From Ignavibacteriales bacterium (GTDB taxonomy: Bacteria; Bacteroidota; Ignavibacteria; Ignavibacteriales; Ignavibacteriaceae), in assembly GCA_016709765.1 (NCBI GenBank), contig JADJMD010000013.1:310001-374000 (forward strand): a stretch of DNA of 64,000 nt. The letters run 5' to 3'. The translations under genes were made by a program, and so were the position numbers. Under the pieces are notes generated by a model that was not told where the DNA came from, ran no database searches, and saw nothing but the letters and a program-made list of their open reading frames with translations. The stretch's first letter is position 1, and every line of letters starts with the position of its first letter. Of this stretch, positions 16,034-25,817 are shown piece after piece.

Positions 16034-19000
16034 TTAACTTTTGGGAGCTTGGGAATATTCTGAGGGAACGCAGTTAAACTGTTTAGTAAATGCTCTTGTA
16101 AATTGAGCCGGACTTGAAAATCCTACTTCAAAGGCAATTTGCGTTACGGATAAGTTTTTTTCTACCAGTAATTTGGCAGCTCGATTAAGCTTTATTGTTC
16201 TTATAAATTCACCGGGTGCTTGCTCTGTTATTGATAGAAATTTTCTATGGAGCTGAGTACGGCTCATAAATAATTCTTTTGCCAATTTGTCTGTGTTAAA
16301 ATCAACGTTGTCTAAGTTTTTATTTATTAAATCAACGGCTTTTTTGATAAAATCATTGTCTGAAGTATTTAACTGTTTTGCATCCGGAATTAAATTTAAA
16401 TCGCCACTATATTTTTCTCTTACGCGCCTTCTTTGTTCAAGAAGATTTTTTATCCGGATAAATAATTCTCTGGTATCAAAGGGTTTAGTTAGATAATCAT
16501 CAGCTCCCATTTCCAATCCTTCCAACCTGCTTTCAAATGATGCTTTAGCAGTAAGAAGTATTACAGGTATATCGCTTGTCTGCCAATTTGATTTTATTTT
16601 TTCGCAGAATTCAAATCCATCCATAGACGGCATCATAACATCGCTTATAATTAAATCTGGTAAAATTTCTGAGGCAGATTTAATACCTTCTTCACCATTC
16701 GTAGATTCAGAAATATCGTAATTGTCTTTCAGAAGACTTGATAAATATTTTCTAACATCATCAGAATCATCAACAATTAATATTGATTGCTTATTAGTAC
16801 CAGAAAATTTAGTTTCTGTTACTTCACTAAGATCATTTACTTTCGAATTATTTTTTAATAGGTAATTTTCATTATCCAGTTTAGCACTGCTTACTTCAGA
16901 TAAAATTTTATCATCATCATTTAAATAATCATCCCACATTGGAATTTTTAAAGTAAATTGGGCACCATTACCCTCTTCATTCTCAACTGATATTGACCAT
17001 TTATGAAGTTGAACAAATTCTTTAACTAAGGCCAGCCCAATGCCTGAACCGCCATATGACCTTTGAGTTGAATCATCAACCTGATAAAATCGATCAAATA
17101 TTTTGTCTAGCTTTTGTTTTGCTATTCCTATTCCGCTGTCGGAAATTATTATTTCAGCAAATTCTTTTTCATTAATAGTTGAATGCTTTAAAGTTACCTG
17201 TACAATACCACCTTCGGGTGTAAACTTAAACGCATTGGAAAGCAGATTGATAATCACTTTTTCAAATTTATCTCTGTCAATCCAAATAAAAGCTGAATCC
17301 AAATTACTTGTAAAATCTAATTTTATATTCTTCTGTTCACCTAAAGAATTAAAAGAAGCAACAAGTCCCTTTAGAATAACAAATATATTTTCTTTCTTTG
17401 CTTTTATTGGTATGGCAGCATTTTCTAGTTGTGATAATTCAAGAAGCTGATCAATAAGCTCTTTCAACTTTTCACTGTTTCGTTCAATTATATTTATGCT
17501 TTCAGCAAATTTATTATCGGAGTTCCCATTTCCATTTCCATTTTTTATTTGCTCGAGCGGACCTTTAATCAACATTAAAGGAGTTCTAAATTCGTGGGAA
17601 AGATTTGCAAAGAATCTTGATTTTATTTTTTCCAGCTCTGTTTTCTTATTAGCTTCAAATTCTATAATCTTTAATTCATTGCGCAATTTTGTCCTGTTCA
17701 ATTCAATACGTCTGATTATTAATAGACCCAGACCAATAAGAATAATGTATAGGCCATATGCCCAGGGAGTGCGCCACCAGGGAGGACTTATAATAATTTT
17801 TATAGAAGCATAATTTTCATTCCAAACTCCATCAGCATTCGTAGCTTTTACTATAAATTTATATGTACCGGGATCTAAGTTTGTGTAGGTCGCAAACCTT
17901 CTCGATCCACTTTCTATCCAATCTTTATCAAAGCCATCCATTTTGTAAGAGTACTTAATAGATCCAGGTGAATTATAGTCAAGAGCCGCAAATTGAAAAG
18001 AGAATACATTTTTATCATAAGGAAGATTAATAAGTTTTGACTTGCTGATACTTTCTTTTAAGACTGACTTTTCATCAATTTCAATTGATTGATTGAATAT
18101 TTGAAAATCTGTAAATACTACCTGAGGTTTAAATTTTGAAAGTTCAATTTCAGCAGGATCAAAAATGTTAAGTCCTTTTGTACTTCCAAACAGCATTAAT
18201 CCATTTTCCATTTGCATTGCAGATTCATAATTCATTTTAATCCCATTTAAACCATCGGACTCAGTAAAATTCGAAAATCTATTATTTTTAATATCAAAGA
18301 AAGTTATTCCTGAACCAGTACCTATCCAAAGATTGCCGTTATCATCTTCAACTATGCTATTTACTGAGTTATTTCCTAAACCATCTTTAGTTGTAAATGA
18401 TTTTACTTTTATATCCACGTCATATAAATCATTTTTTTTGTTTTTAACTAAAACTCGATTTAATCCATTACTTGTACCAATCCATAGTAAGACTGTATCA
18501 CTTTTACTATTTAGTTGCCCTTTTTTTGATTCACAAATTGAATAAATATTATTACTAGTTAATGAAGACTCATCGAGTGTATTAAATTTAAAGTGAATAA
18601 AACTACTATCTATTTTATTGAATAAGTTTATTCCCCCGCCTAAAGTTCCTACCCATATTCTGCCTAATCTGTCTTCCTTAATTGTCCAAACATCACTGTG
18701 GCTAATTGACTGCTCATTCCCGGGCTCTTTATACCATACATAGGATTTGCCAGAGGATAACTGAATTGTGCCTAACGACGAACCCCAATATCCAATCCAG
18801 AGATTGTTTTTACTATCTTCAAGAAGATATTTTACAAATAATACAACATCAACTTTATAATTATTATTATACAACAGCCATTCTTTTATATTTCCTGTCT
18901 TTGGGTTTAGTTCTTTTAATCCTTGCCCAAAAGTACCTATCCAAATTCGCTGACTATCGTTTGAGGAAATGCTCCATATATTAGCTTTACTTAATTCAGA

Positions 19001-19396
19001 AAAAGTTTTTAAGTCTATTTTATTTTTAGAGATATCGACAGAAACCAGCCCATCAGCAAATCCCAGCCAGATTATTCCTGCTTTACTTTGACTAATAGCT
19101 TGAAGGTTTTCTTTATTATTGATTTTTTGCAGAAGGTCTTGATAAGTATTATTAAAGTAAGAGTTAAACTTATTACTTTTACTTGAATAAAAACTAATAC
19201 CATTTTCTGTGGCTATCCAAATTACTCCAGATTTATCCATCATAATTTTATTTATTTGATTATGAATTAAACTATGAGGATTATTTTTTTCATTCAGAAA
19301 GCGGTGGGCTTCACCCGTATTTAGATTAAATCGTACTAAACCACTATATGTGTCTATCCAAAGAATCTCTGCTTCATCATAAATGTCCTCAACCAC
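16034..19396 (-). CDS. Hybrid two-component sensor-regulator (HTCS) A, main part
   Basis: The 1,120-residue fragment is a classic Bacteroidetes-type HTCS lacking only its N-terminus. It has two-component-propeller repeats (IWIGTFGQGLKELNP and similar) to about 510, a Y_Y_Y domain (YKFIVKATNADGVWNE), one membrane helix (YGLYIILIGLGLLII) and HisKA with the phospho-His in FFANLSHEFRTPL. HATPase_c (NLLSNAFKF, GIGIA, GGSGIGLALV), a receiver domain (ILIVDDSDDVR, SDVMMPSMDG, LLTAKA) and an AraC HTH (SRTQLHRKF, SSPAQFTRAF) follow. Periplasmic ligand binding should thus drive transcription directly. Coding continues upstream in frame to the T6 run at 19809-19814, where one missing base joins it to the 19777-20241 fragment. 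It most likely controls the operon downstream at 15879-9683. Confidence 0.9.
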   Translation of the reverse strand: MVEDIYDEAEILWIDTYSGLVRFNLNTGEAHRFLNEKNNPHSLIHNQINKIMMDKSGVIWIATENGISFYSSKSNKFNSYFNNTYQDLLQKINNKENLQAISQSKAGIIWLGFADGLVSVDISKNKIDLKTFSELSKANIWSISSNDSQRIWIGTFGQGLKELNPKTGNIKEWLLYNNNYKVDVVLFVKYLLEDSKNNLWIGYWGSSLGTIQLSSGKSYVWYKEPGNEQSISHSDVWTIKEDRLGRIWVGTLGGGINLFNKIDSSFIHFKFNTLDESSLTSNNIYSICESKKGQLNSKSDTVLLWIGTSNGLNRVLVKNKKNDLYDVDIKVKSFTTKDGLGNNSVNSIVEDDNGNLWIGTGSGITFFDIKNNRFSNFTESDGLNGIKMNYESAMQMENGLMLFGSTKGLNIFDPAEIELSKFKPQVVFTDFQIFNQSIEIDEKSVLKESISKSKLINLPYDKNVFSFQFAALDYNSPGSIKYSYKMDGFDKDWIESGSRRFATYTNLDPGTYKFIVKATNADGVWNENYASIKIIISPPWWRTPWAYGLYIILIGLGLLIIRRIELNRTKLRNELKIIEFEANKKTELEKIKSRFFANLSHEFRTPLMLIKGPLEQIKNGNGNGNSDNKFAESINIIERNSEKLKELIDQLLELSQLENAAIPIKAKKENIFVILKGLVASFNSLGEQKNIKLDFTSNLDSAFIWIDRDKFEKVIINLLSNAFKFTPEGGIVQVTLKHSTINEKEFAEIIISDSGIGIAKQKLDKIFDRFYQVDDSTQRSYGGSGIGLALVKEFVQLHKWSISVENEEGNGAQFTLKIPMWDDYLNDDDKILSEVSSAKLDNENYLLKNNSKVNDLSEVTETKFSGTNKQSILIVDDSDDVRKYLSSLLKDNYDISESTNGEEGIKSASEILPDLIISDVMMPSMDGFEFCEKIKSNWQTSDIPVILLTAKASFESRLEGLEMGADDYLTKPFDTRELFIRIKNLLEQRRRVREKYSGDLNLIPDAKQLNTSDNDFIKKAVDLINKNLDNVDFNTDKLAKELFMSRTQLHRKFLSITEQAPGEFIRTIKLNRAAKLLVEKNLSVTQIAFEVGFSSPAQFTRAFTKQFNCVPSEYSQAPKS

Positions 19397-19776
19397 AGTA
19401 CTAGCGCCATTTCCAAATTGTAAATTGCTCGGGTTGGGTATTTTTATCCTGAAGAATGAATCTGTATCAGTATCATATCTTGTTAATCCATCCGGTGTTC
19501 CTATCCAGATTACATTAGGATAAAGTGATGAGTTTGTAAGATTATAAATTTGACTATTACTAAGAGTGTTAGGATTATTTTTACTACTATAAAATTTTTT
19601 AATTTCTTTCTTCGAAATATTTGGATCAAGTTTATTAAGTCCATAGTAAGTCCCAATAATTATTCTGCCAGAATTATCCTGGGTTATTGATCTTATACTT
19701 TGGGATGAGAGACCATAAGGAGTTTTATCATCTCTATTCCAGGTTTCAATTTTTCTTGTATTCGGATTTAACTTAA

Positions 19777-20241
19777 TTACACCCCTGCTTCTTGTACCAA
19801 TCCAAATATTTTTTCATCATCTTCAAATAGAGCAGTGATGCTGCTCGTAGTTCCATTTTTATTCTTGAAAACCCATCTAGAAAATTTTTCTGTTACCAGA
19901 TCAAATTGATTTAGAATACCATCTTTAGTTCCAATCCAAATAGTTCCCCTGCTATCCTCCATCAAGGCCCAAATCGAATTGTCAGATAAACTTGTAGAAT
20001 CATTTGGGATATTCCGGAAGACTTTGAAATTGTATCCGTCGTATCTGTTTAATCCATCATCTGTACCAAACCAAATAAACCCGGTTCGATCCTGAATGAG
20101 AGTATTTACATCGTTGTTGGACAGACCGTCTTCAACAGTAAGATGATTAAAAGTAATTGATTGGGGGAAAATTTCTGTTTGAAAATAAAACCCAGTTATA
20201 ATTACTATTATTATGTATAAAGTTGTACGAGATTTTAACAT
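19777..20241 (-). CDS. HTCS A, N-terminal fragment
   Basis: The fragment has a signal or anchor segment (LYIIIVIITGFYFQ) followed by the first propeller blades (FNHLTVEDGLSNNDVNTLIQ, WFGTDDGLNRYDGYNF). One more A in the run at 19809-19814 turns EKIFGLVQEAGV-stop into EKNIWIGTRSRGVIKLNP and gives one gene of about 1,400 residues, 16034-20241. HTCS C has an uninterrupted frame of the same plan. Confidence 0.85.
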   Translation of the reverse strand: MLKSRTTLYIIIVIITGFYFQTEIFPQSITFNHLTVEDGLSNNDVNTLIQDRTGFIWFGTDDGLNRYDGYNFKVFRNIPNDSTSLSDNSIWALMEDSRGTIWIGTKDGILNQFDLVTEKFSRWVFKNKNGTTSSITALFEDDEKIFGLVQEAGV

Positions 20242-20345
20242 AATTGTAAGAAATATACATAAACTGATCAGATCTAGGAAATACTTTTTTAATGGATAAT
20301 AACTGGAATACGTAGCTCAAAATTTTGTTCAGGGGAATTTAAAAT

Positions 20346-20380
20346 AAAAAAGTCCCGATAAATCAGGACTTTTTTTTGGC
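20346..20380. terminator. Terminator of the module B operon
   Basis: AAAAAAGTCC is paired with GGACTTTTTT, with an inner GAT/ATC pairing and one mismatch. A and T runs on both sides allow it to serve either strand; HTCS A on the left and the module B operon on the right both run on the minus strand. Confidence 0.8.
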
Positions 20381-20495
20381 TCCGCAAACTAAAATCACTT
20401 AGAACTTTCTTTTCCAGCAATAAAGAGCTATTTACTTACCAGTACTGTGTTAAAATGTTGGCTGGGAGGTAAACTCCCAACCAGCTTTTACCCTA
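20346..20495 (-). repeat. Module 3' element, copy 2 (end of module B)
   Basis: Next to the subtilase stop is hairpin GGTTGGGAG/CTCCCAGCC. A conserved run follows (TACTTACCAGTACTGTGTTA, CAATAAAGAGCTATT, GGCTCCGCAAACTAAAATCA), and finally a terminator (AAAAAGTCC ... GGACTTTTT). On the plus strand it is nearly the same as the elements at 9531 and 35243. The GGCTCCGCAAAC core also occurs next to the hairpins at 44.3 and 55.8 kb. Confidence 0.75.
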
Positions 20496-22655
20496 CTATT
20501 TTATTAAAATCATCTTCTTAGTGTCAACAAACGAACCAGCTGTTATTTTGTAAAAATATATTCCACTTGCTAATTGAAGATTGTCGACTGAAGACTTAAA
20601 TTCAATTTCATACCTTCCTGCTTCCCTATATTCATCAACCAAAGTTGCAACTTCAGTACCTAGTACATCGTATACTTTTAATGTTTGAATACCGGCAACT
20701 GGTGACTGCCAACTGATTTTTGTACTTGGATTAAATGGATTTGGATAGTTTTGTGTTAACTCATATTTGGTTGGCGAACCTAAATCAATTTCAATTACTT
20801 CTGAATATTCATATTGTCCATCATTATCTATTTGTTTTAATCGGTATAAATATTTATCAGCAACCAGATTCATATCTTCAAAAGAATAATTCTTTGTTGA
20901 ATTACTGTTCCCATTTCCTTCAACAAAGCCAATCTTTTCCCACGCTTGGCGCTCAGCGCTTAGCGCAAAGCGTTCTACTTCAAATCCATAATTATTTATT
21001 TCAGTTGAAGTACTCCAGCTAAGTTTAACTAATGATCCGATTGATTTGGCTGAGAAAGAAGTTAATTCAACTGGAAGTTCACTCTCGCTACTTGCTGCAT
21101 TAATATCTAGTTTACCATAACCCCAGGTGTTATTTGGAACAGAACCGGTGAATGAATCAGTAAAAGAATTATCCTGAATTGCGTTGTAAATCTGAAGCGG
21201 AGTTGCACCTGGAAATTTTTGAAGAAGCAGAGCAACTGCTCCAGCAGCTATTGGTGTAGCCATACTAGTACCTTGCATTACATAATAATTCGCATCACCG
21301 CCCACAACTCCATCATTATCAACCCAAAAGTTATTTGGTGTAAATAATACATCTCTATCACGGATAGAAATTATTGCTGAGCCGGGAGCAGTTATATTCG
21401 GCTTTAATAAACCGTCAATTCGTGGTCCACGACTTGAGAAATAAGCAATATCATTTAACGAGCCAACAATCGAGTAGCTTATATTACTGCCAATATAATT
21501 TGTCCAACTACTGCTGGATGTGTATGCACCAACAGCAATGCAATTATCTGCTGAAGCCGGCTGACCGATAGTATAAAATGGATCCGGTGTTTGAAATGAT
21601 ACCCTGGCTCCCCATCTATCATAAATATGAAATGGTTGATCAACATTTGACGTGTTTACAACTTTTAGATAATAAGTGCTGTTACCGGAAAGTACATAAA
21701 ATCCATAATTTGAAAATTGAGACTCAGTTCCCCGGAAACTTTCTGTCGTGGGTTCTGTTGTTATGCTTCCTAATGGTGCAAAACTTGAATTATAATAATT
21801 CAGCGTTAGATTATTCCTTGCTGCTCCATCACTCCAGACTAAGTTAAAAAAGAGTGCTGTATTATTTATACCTGCATTGGTAACATTTACTCTGATAAAA
21901 TCTGTTTCACTATTTGCACTTACTGTTCCTGAATAATGTCTTCCATTATTAGCTTCATTTCCTGCAGACATAAAAACCGGAACACCTTGCGAATAAGCCC
22001 AATCTACTGTCTGCTCTTCTGCCGATGAACCATCGTGATGCGCATACCATCCACCATAACTCATTGTAATTATATCAGCATCAAACGTATCTACCGCAGA
22101 TTGAATTGCACTAATGATAGCTGCGCTGGTTGCACTACTATTAGCATCGCTTCCAATTTTTAAGAAAACTAAATCAGCATTTGGCGCACTACCTTTATAT
22201 GAACCACCACCATTAATAGTATTTGCTAAGGAAAGAGTTCCGCGTCCTAAAACAGATCCTGTTACATGAGTTCCATGTCCGCTAACGGTATTTTCAACTA
22301 TACTATCAATAGAAGTAGGATAGTTAGAGTAATCCCTTTTTTCGATTGTACTTGGTAAATCAGGATTTAAAGGATTTGTATCCAAACCCGAATCAAGAAC
22401 AGCTATTTTTACACCGGTACCTGTAAAACCGGCATTCCAAACTAAATCTGCTTTAATGGAAGTAGTTGCCTGATTATTGTTTGGTTCAAGCATAGTTTCT
22501 GCTGAACCTACTTTTATAACAAAATTTTCGCTTAATAATATATTTACTTTATCAACCGGAACCTTAGCAATCATAAAACCATAAGGATGATTTTCCAATG
22601 GAGGAATCCAGGATTCAGGGAAGAGTTCTGCACCTGCGTTTTCAAGATTAAGCAT
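20496..22655 (-). CDS. Secreted subtilisin-family serine protease with T9SS domain
   Basis: The open frame has 719 residues and carries a complete S8 peptidase domain: Asp in IAVLDSGLDTN, His in SGHGTHVTGS, the oxyanion Asn region (PVFMSAGNEANN) and Ser in GTSMATPIAAGAVALL. A fibronectin-like region (VELTSFSAKSIGSLVKLSW) and the sorting domain (QNYPNPFNPSTKISW, SGIYFYKITAGSFVDTKKM) follow. The signal peptide and pro-segment are in the 22726-22914 fragment; the frame continues upstream to the T9 run at 22749-22757, where one base too many splits the gene. It is the last gene of the module B operon. Confidence 0.9.
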   Translation of the reverse strand: MLNLENAGAELFPESWIPPLENHPYGFMIAKVPVDKVNILLSENFVIKVGSAETMLEPNNNQATTSIKADLVWNAGFTGTGVKIAVLDSGLDTNPLNPDLPSTIEKRDYSNYPTSIDSIVENTVSGHGTHVTGSVLGRGTLSLANTINGGGSYKGSAPNADLVFLKIGSDANSSATSAAIISAIQSAVDTFDADIITMSYGGWYAHHDGSSAEEQTVDWAYSQGVPVFMSAGNEANNGRHYSGTVSANSETDFIRVNVTNAGINNTALFFNLVWSDGAARNNLTLNYYNSSFAPLGSITTEPTTESFRGTESQFSNYGFYVLSGNSTYYLKVVNTSNVDQPFHIYDRWGARVSFQTPDPFYTIGQPASADNCIAVGAYTSSSSWTNYIGSNISYSIVGSLNDIAYFSSRGPRIDGLLKPNITAPGSAIISIRDRDVLFTPNNFWVDNDGVVGGDANYYVMQGTSMATPIAAGAVALLLQKFPGATPLQIYNAIQDNSFTDSFTGSVPNNTWGYGKLDINAASSESELPVELTSFSAKSIGSLVKLSWSTSTEINNYGFEVERFALSAERQAWEKIGFVEGNGNSNSTKNYSFEDMNLVADKYLYRLKQIDNDGQYEYSEVIEIDLGSPTKYELTQNYPNPFNPSTKISWQSPVAGIQTLKVYDVLGTEVATLVDEYREAGRYEIEFKSSVDNLQLASGIYFYKITAGSFVDTKKMILIK

Positions 22656-22725
22656 TTTATCAACAGATGGCTTTTCGCTGAAGTAAATTGTTAATAGAAT
22701 GTAATCTAATTTTTCATCTGCAACT

Positions 22726-22914
22726 TCAGGATTTAATTGCTTTAAATATTTTTTTTTCTTTTAATTGTTCAAACACTTCACTGCTAGTAATTTTTGATGC
22801 TAATTCTAACTCGATAATACTCTCAGAAGAATATGGAACTAGTATCTTTTGCTGTGCAAGGCTCTGAAATGTAAATGCATATATAATTGGTATTAGCATT
22901 AGAAGATTTTTCAT
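22726..22914 (-). CDS. Subtilase N-terminal fragment (signal peptide)
   Basis: The signal peptide MLIPIIYAFTFQSLAQ is followed by the start of the pro-region. Eight instead of nine A in the run at 22749-22757 changes KKIFKAIKS-stop to KKYLKQLNPEVADEKLDYIL and joins the subtilase frame. The whole gene is 20496-22914. Confidence 0.75.
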   Translation of the reverse strand: MKNLLMLIPIIYAFTFQSLAQQKILVPYSSESIIELELASKITSSEVFEQLKEKKIFKAIKS

Positions 22915-22966
22915 AGTTATCCTTTTTAAATTATTTAAATATCATTTTAACGTACTGGATTTATAG

Positions 22967-23146
22967 TTATTTAATTAATATCATCTTCTTAGTTTCAACA
23001 AAGCTTCCTGTCTGCAATCTGTACAAATACATTCCGCTTGCAAGGTTGCTTGCTTTGAATTGAACCGTATGATTTCCTGCAGGCATCTCCTGGTTAATTA
23101 ATGTTTTAACCTGTTCGCCAAGAATATTATAAACAGCAAGATTTAT
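22967..23146 (-). pseudogene. Sorting-domain tail of the beta-helix/FG-GAP protein, behind an in-frame TGA
   Basis: Directly after the TGA at 23147-23149 the same frame goes on with INLAVYNILGEQVKTLINQE, PAGNHTVQF and SGMYLYRLQTGSFVETKKM to a TAA at 22967. This is the missing half of a T9SS sorting domain, so the upstream protein would lack its export signal unless the stop is an error (CGA to TGA would explain it). Confidence 0.7.
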
Positions 23147-25411
23147 TCACACCGATTGAGCAATTGAAAACTCAATTGTTGTAGAAGGATTAAACGGATT
23201 TGGATAGTTTTGCGACAAATCATAATCTCTTACTGATAATATTTCTTCTTCTGATTGGTGAATACCGGTAGGTATCCAGCCAGCATTAAGATAGATGTAA
23301 AAACTATCGCTTTGAGTTAGTACCGCAATATCAGGAAGGTTATCATTATTTAAATTTCTGTGCAGGATCGTAAGCGCATCACCACTGAATGTATTTCCAC
23401 CAACGGGATTACAGGCAACTATAGACTCAAAGTTACCCAAACCATCATTCAATAAAATCGAAATTTCTTTGCTTGTTGTAGCATAAAGAATGTCAACATC
23501 GCCATCCAGATCATAATCCATTGAGGTGAAAGTAATCGAACTTCTGAAATCATCTGTCTTTATTCCCCGCATGCTTTCCAGAAAGGGAGTGCTGCCATCA
23601 TTGTCTAATAAAACAAGAGTATCAGCAGCAAAAATAGTGTTCCATTTACCCAGCATAATATCGTTATAGTTATCTCCATCAAAATCATAAACATCTAAGT
23701 TTGCGTGTAGGGGACCCGAGCCGCCGTGATTCGTATTATAGACAACTGCATTTATAAATACATTTATATCCGGCAGGATGTTTTCGTAAACACCAATCTC
23801 TTCATTCACAAAATCTTCAACTATCAAATCAAGCTTGTTGTCATTGTTCATATCAGAAAGCTGGATTGTTGCTGGATGATCGAGGCCAGTGGGCTGTGAG
23901 GGTTCATATAACATAAAATTTCTGTTACCTGAACCAAAGTACATTGAAATATGACCGGTTTGAACTCCGACAATTCCCAGATGAGATTGAACAATATCGA
24001 GATTACCGTCATCATCAATATCAGCAATGTCAAAATCGGTTGCCGGAGGTGGGCTATAGTTAACACCAACCATTGGCATTTTCACTGGCGCTGTGAAATT
24101 GCCGCCGCCTTCACCATATCGGACAAAAATCGTATCTGACAAACATATTAGATCATTCTTATTATCCGCATCCAGATCAGCTATTTTAACAACAGTTGGG
24201 CTTAGCCCAAATTCAAACTCGGTTGTTGATGAGAAGTTACCGTTGTTATTCCAATGGACAGAAACAAGATTCGTTGAGCCACCAAGAACTACTGCAATAT
24301 CTGAATCGCCATCACCATCAAGATCACCTGCCGCAAAATTAATAGGGTTATCACTTAATCCTACAGCAATTCTATTGCTAAACAAATGAGGAGGAGAACC
24401 GTAAGTTTCATCAGCACCTCGATACGGAGAAATAGCATCGCGGATCTGTCCATCAAAATCAGTTGTTACTCCCGCAACCGGTATTCCTTTCAATTCATCA
24501 TCACCAATAGAACAAGCAATCAAATGCAGATCTTCATTCGGGTTTTTGAAGTCGGGCATTTTGCTAAATGAATTTAAGTTCATATTACTTGCGTCTTGCA
24601 AATCGGTAAGCGCGCTATATTCTACTCCATTCCAATTAGCCAAAACACTACCATTAGTAAAAAGGATATTGTAATCCATCATACTTATAGACTTTGAGGG
24701 ATTCGGAACAATTACTGCTTTTCCAGGACCCGTATGAATAAAAAAGTTATTGATAAGAGAAAGATCACTATTAGGAGTAAATGAACCCGGAGGATCAAAT
24801 CTTAGAGCAGCCCCATTGTTTTGTGTCCCGTTTGCTACAATAGTATTGTGGGCAACAATAAGTCCATTAGCATAAACACCTAATCTTATACCACTTCCTG
24901 TACTAACAGTGTTTACCATTACCATATTATTTGCGACAACACCACCAACAGGAGTGCTTTGATAAGTATCAAGTAAAACTATGCCGTAGTACTTTACCAA
25001 TATTTTATTGTTACTTACCTCCACCTGCCCGGTGCAATAATCGAGACGAATTCCAGTCTCAGCCAAAGGAATATTAATTTCATTGTTTTCAATTCGAGGA
25101 GAATCGAAGGAACTAATAATTATAGCACGATGACCTGGATTTGACTCAAAGGTATTATTACTGATTTCAAAGCCCGAATTATTTGTACTGCCGGTTATGG
25201 ATAAAAATTTAATTCCATTACCAAAACCATTAAAGCGGTTTCCGGTAATAACAATATTTTTCAAACTAGGTGGCGAAGATGTTTTATAAACATCAATAAC
25301 ACCCGAACTTTCTGACTGATTGGGAATACTTAAAAAAATGTTATTCTCAATTCTTATATCCTCACATAAACCAATATTGAATGCCAGCACATTGCCTTTC
25401 CCATCAGTCAC
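23147..25411 (-). CDS. Secreted beta-helix and FG-GAP/VCBS repeat protein, main part
   Basis: The 754-residue fragment has right-handed beta-helix repeats of the pectate-lyase type (NIVITGNRFNGFGNGIKF, IENNEINIPLAETGIRLDY) to about 300. From about 345 follow six to seven FG-GAP/VCBS repeats with calcium-type DxDxDG motifs (GDLDGDGDSDIAVV, ADIDDDGNLDIV, YDFDGDNYNDIML). It ends in the start of a T9SS sorting domain (SQNYPNPFNPSTTIEFSI), broken by TGA at 23147. The N-terminus is in 25417-25800, joined by one missing A at 25440-25443. The complete gene spans 22967-25800, about 940 residues. It resembles secreted polysaccharide-binding or -cleaving proteins; an enzymatic role is not shown. Confidence 0.8.
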   Translation of the reverse strand: MTDGKGNVLAFNIGLCEDIRIENNIFLSIPNQSESSGVIDVYKTSSPPSLKNIVITGNRFNGFGNGIKFLSITGSTNNSGFEISNNTFESNPGHRAIIISSFDSPRIENNEINIPLAETGIRLDYCTGQVEVSNNKILVKYYGIVLLDTYQSTPVGGVVANNMVMVNTVSTGSGIRLGVYANGLIVAHNTIVANGTQNNGAALRFDPPGSFTPNSDLSLINNFFIHTGPGKAVIVPNPSKSISMMDYNILFTNGSVLANWNGVEYSALTDLQDASNMNLNSFSKMPDFKNPNEDLHLIACSIGDDELKGIPVAGVTTDFDGQIRDAISPYRGADETYGSPPHLFSNRIAVGLSDNPINFAAGDLDGDGDSDIAVVLGGSTNLVSVHWNNNGNFSSTTEFEFGLSPTVVKIADLDADNKNDLICLSDTIFVRYGEGGGNFTAPVKMPMVGVNYSPPPATDFDIADIDDDGNLDIVQSHLGIVGVQTGHISMYFGSGNRNFMLYEPSQPTGLDHPATIQLSDMNNDNKLDLIVEDFVNEEIGVYENILPDINVFINAVVYNTNHGGSGPLHANLDVYDFDGDNYNDIMLGKWNTIFAADTLVLLDNDGSTPFLESMRGIKTDDFRSSITFTSMDYDLDGDVDILYATTSKEISILLNDGLGNFESIVACNPVGGNTFSGDALTILHRNLNNDNLPDIAVLTQSDSFYIYLNAGWIPTGIHQSEEEILSVRDYDLSQNYPNPFNPSTTIEFSIAQSV

Positions 25412-25416
25412 ATTAG

Positions 25417-25800
25417 CTAAGTTGGCATTAAAGGTAATATTTTGAACCGAAGATAATCTGCGGCATCTATTCGGATTACATAATTAAAATTAATCCAGTC
25501 CGGATTTTCAAACTGCCAGATAACATCTTCAGCAATTCCTGTTTCAGATTGAAATGTAATTGTATTAGAACTGCTCGCACCAGAAATTTCTGGTATTATT
25601 ACTTGCTCTTCGTAGGTTCCAGGACGGATATTAAAAACTACTGCGCCCGAAACGCCGCCATTAACTAATGCATTTACAACATGACTCAAAGAATCAAAAT
25701 TTGATGATGTGCCGCCTATGGTGTAATTACCACTTAGTGGCTGTGAAAAAATTCCGGTTGTTAGTCCTGCAAAAAAGATTATTGATAGTAAGGTTTTCAT
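25417..25800 (-). CDS. Beta-helix/FG-GAP protein, N-terminal fragment
   Basis: The fragment has a signal peptide (LLSIIFFAGLTTGIFS-Q), then YTIGGTSSNFDSLSHVVNAL and NIRPGTYEEQVIIPEISG, the usual start of secreted beta-helix proteins in these bacteria. One more A at 25440-25443 changes RFKILPLMPT-stop to RFKNITFNANLANVTDGKGN, which is the start of the main part. Confidence 0.75.
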   Translation of the reverse strand: MKTLLSIIFFAGLTTGIFSQPLSGNYTIGGTSSNFDSLSHVVNALVNGGVSGAVVFNIRPGTYEEQVIIPEISGASSSNTITFQSETGIAEDVIWQFENPDWINFNYVIRIDAADYLRFKILPLMPT

Positions 25801-25817
25801 AATTATATCCTAAGATG

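Noticed and set aside
8693..23149. TGA recoded as a sense codon (two in-frame TGA, both followed by ATA)
   Set aside because: TGA is used as a normal stop in several intact genes here (for example at 6240 and 9451), and the two positions would need different amino acids.
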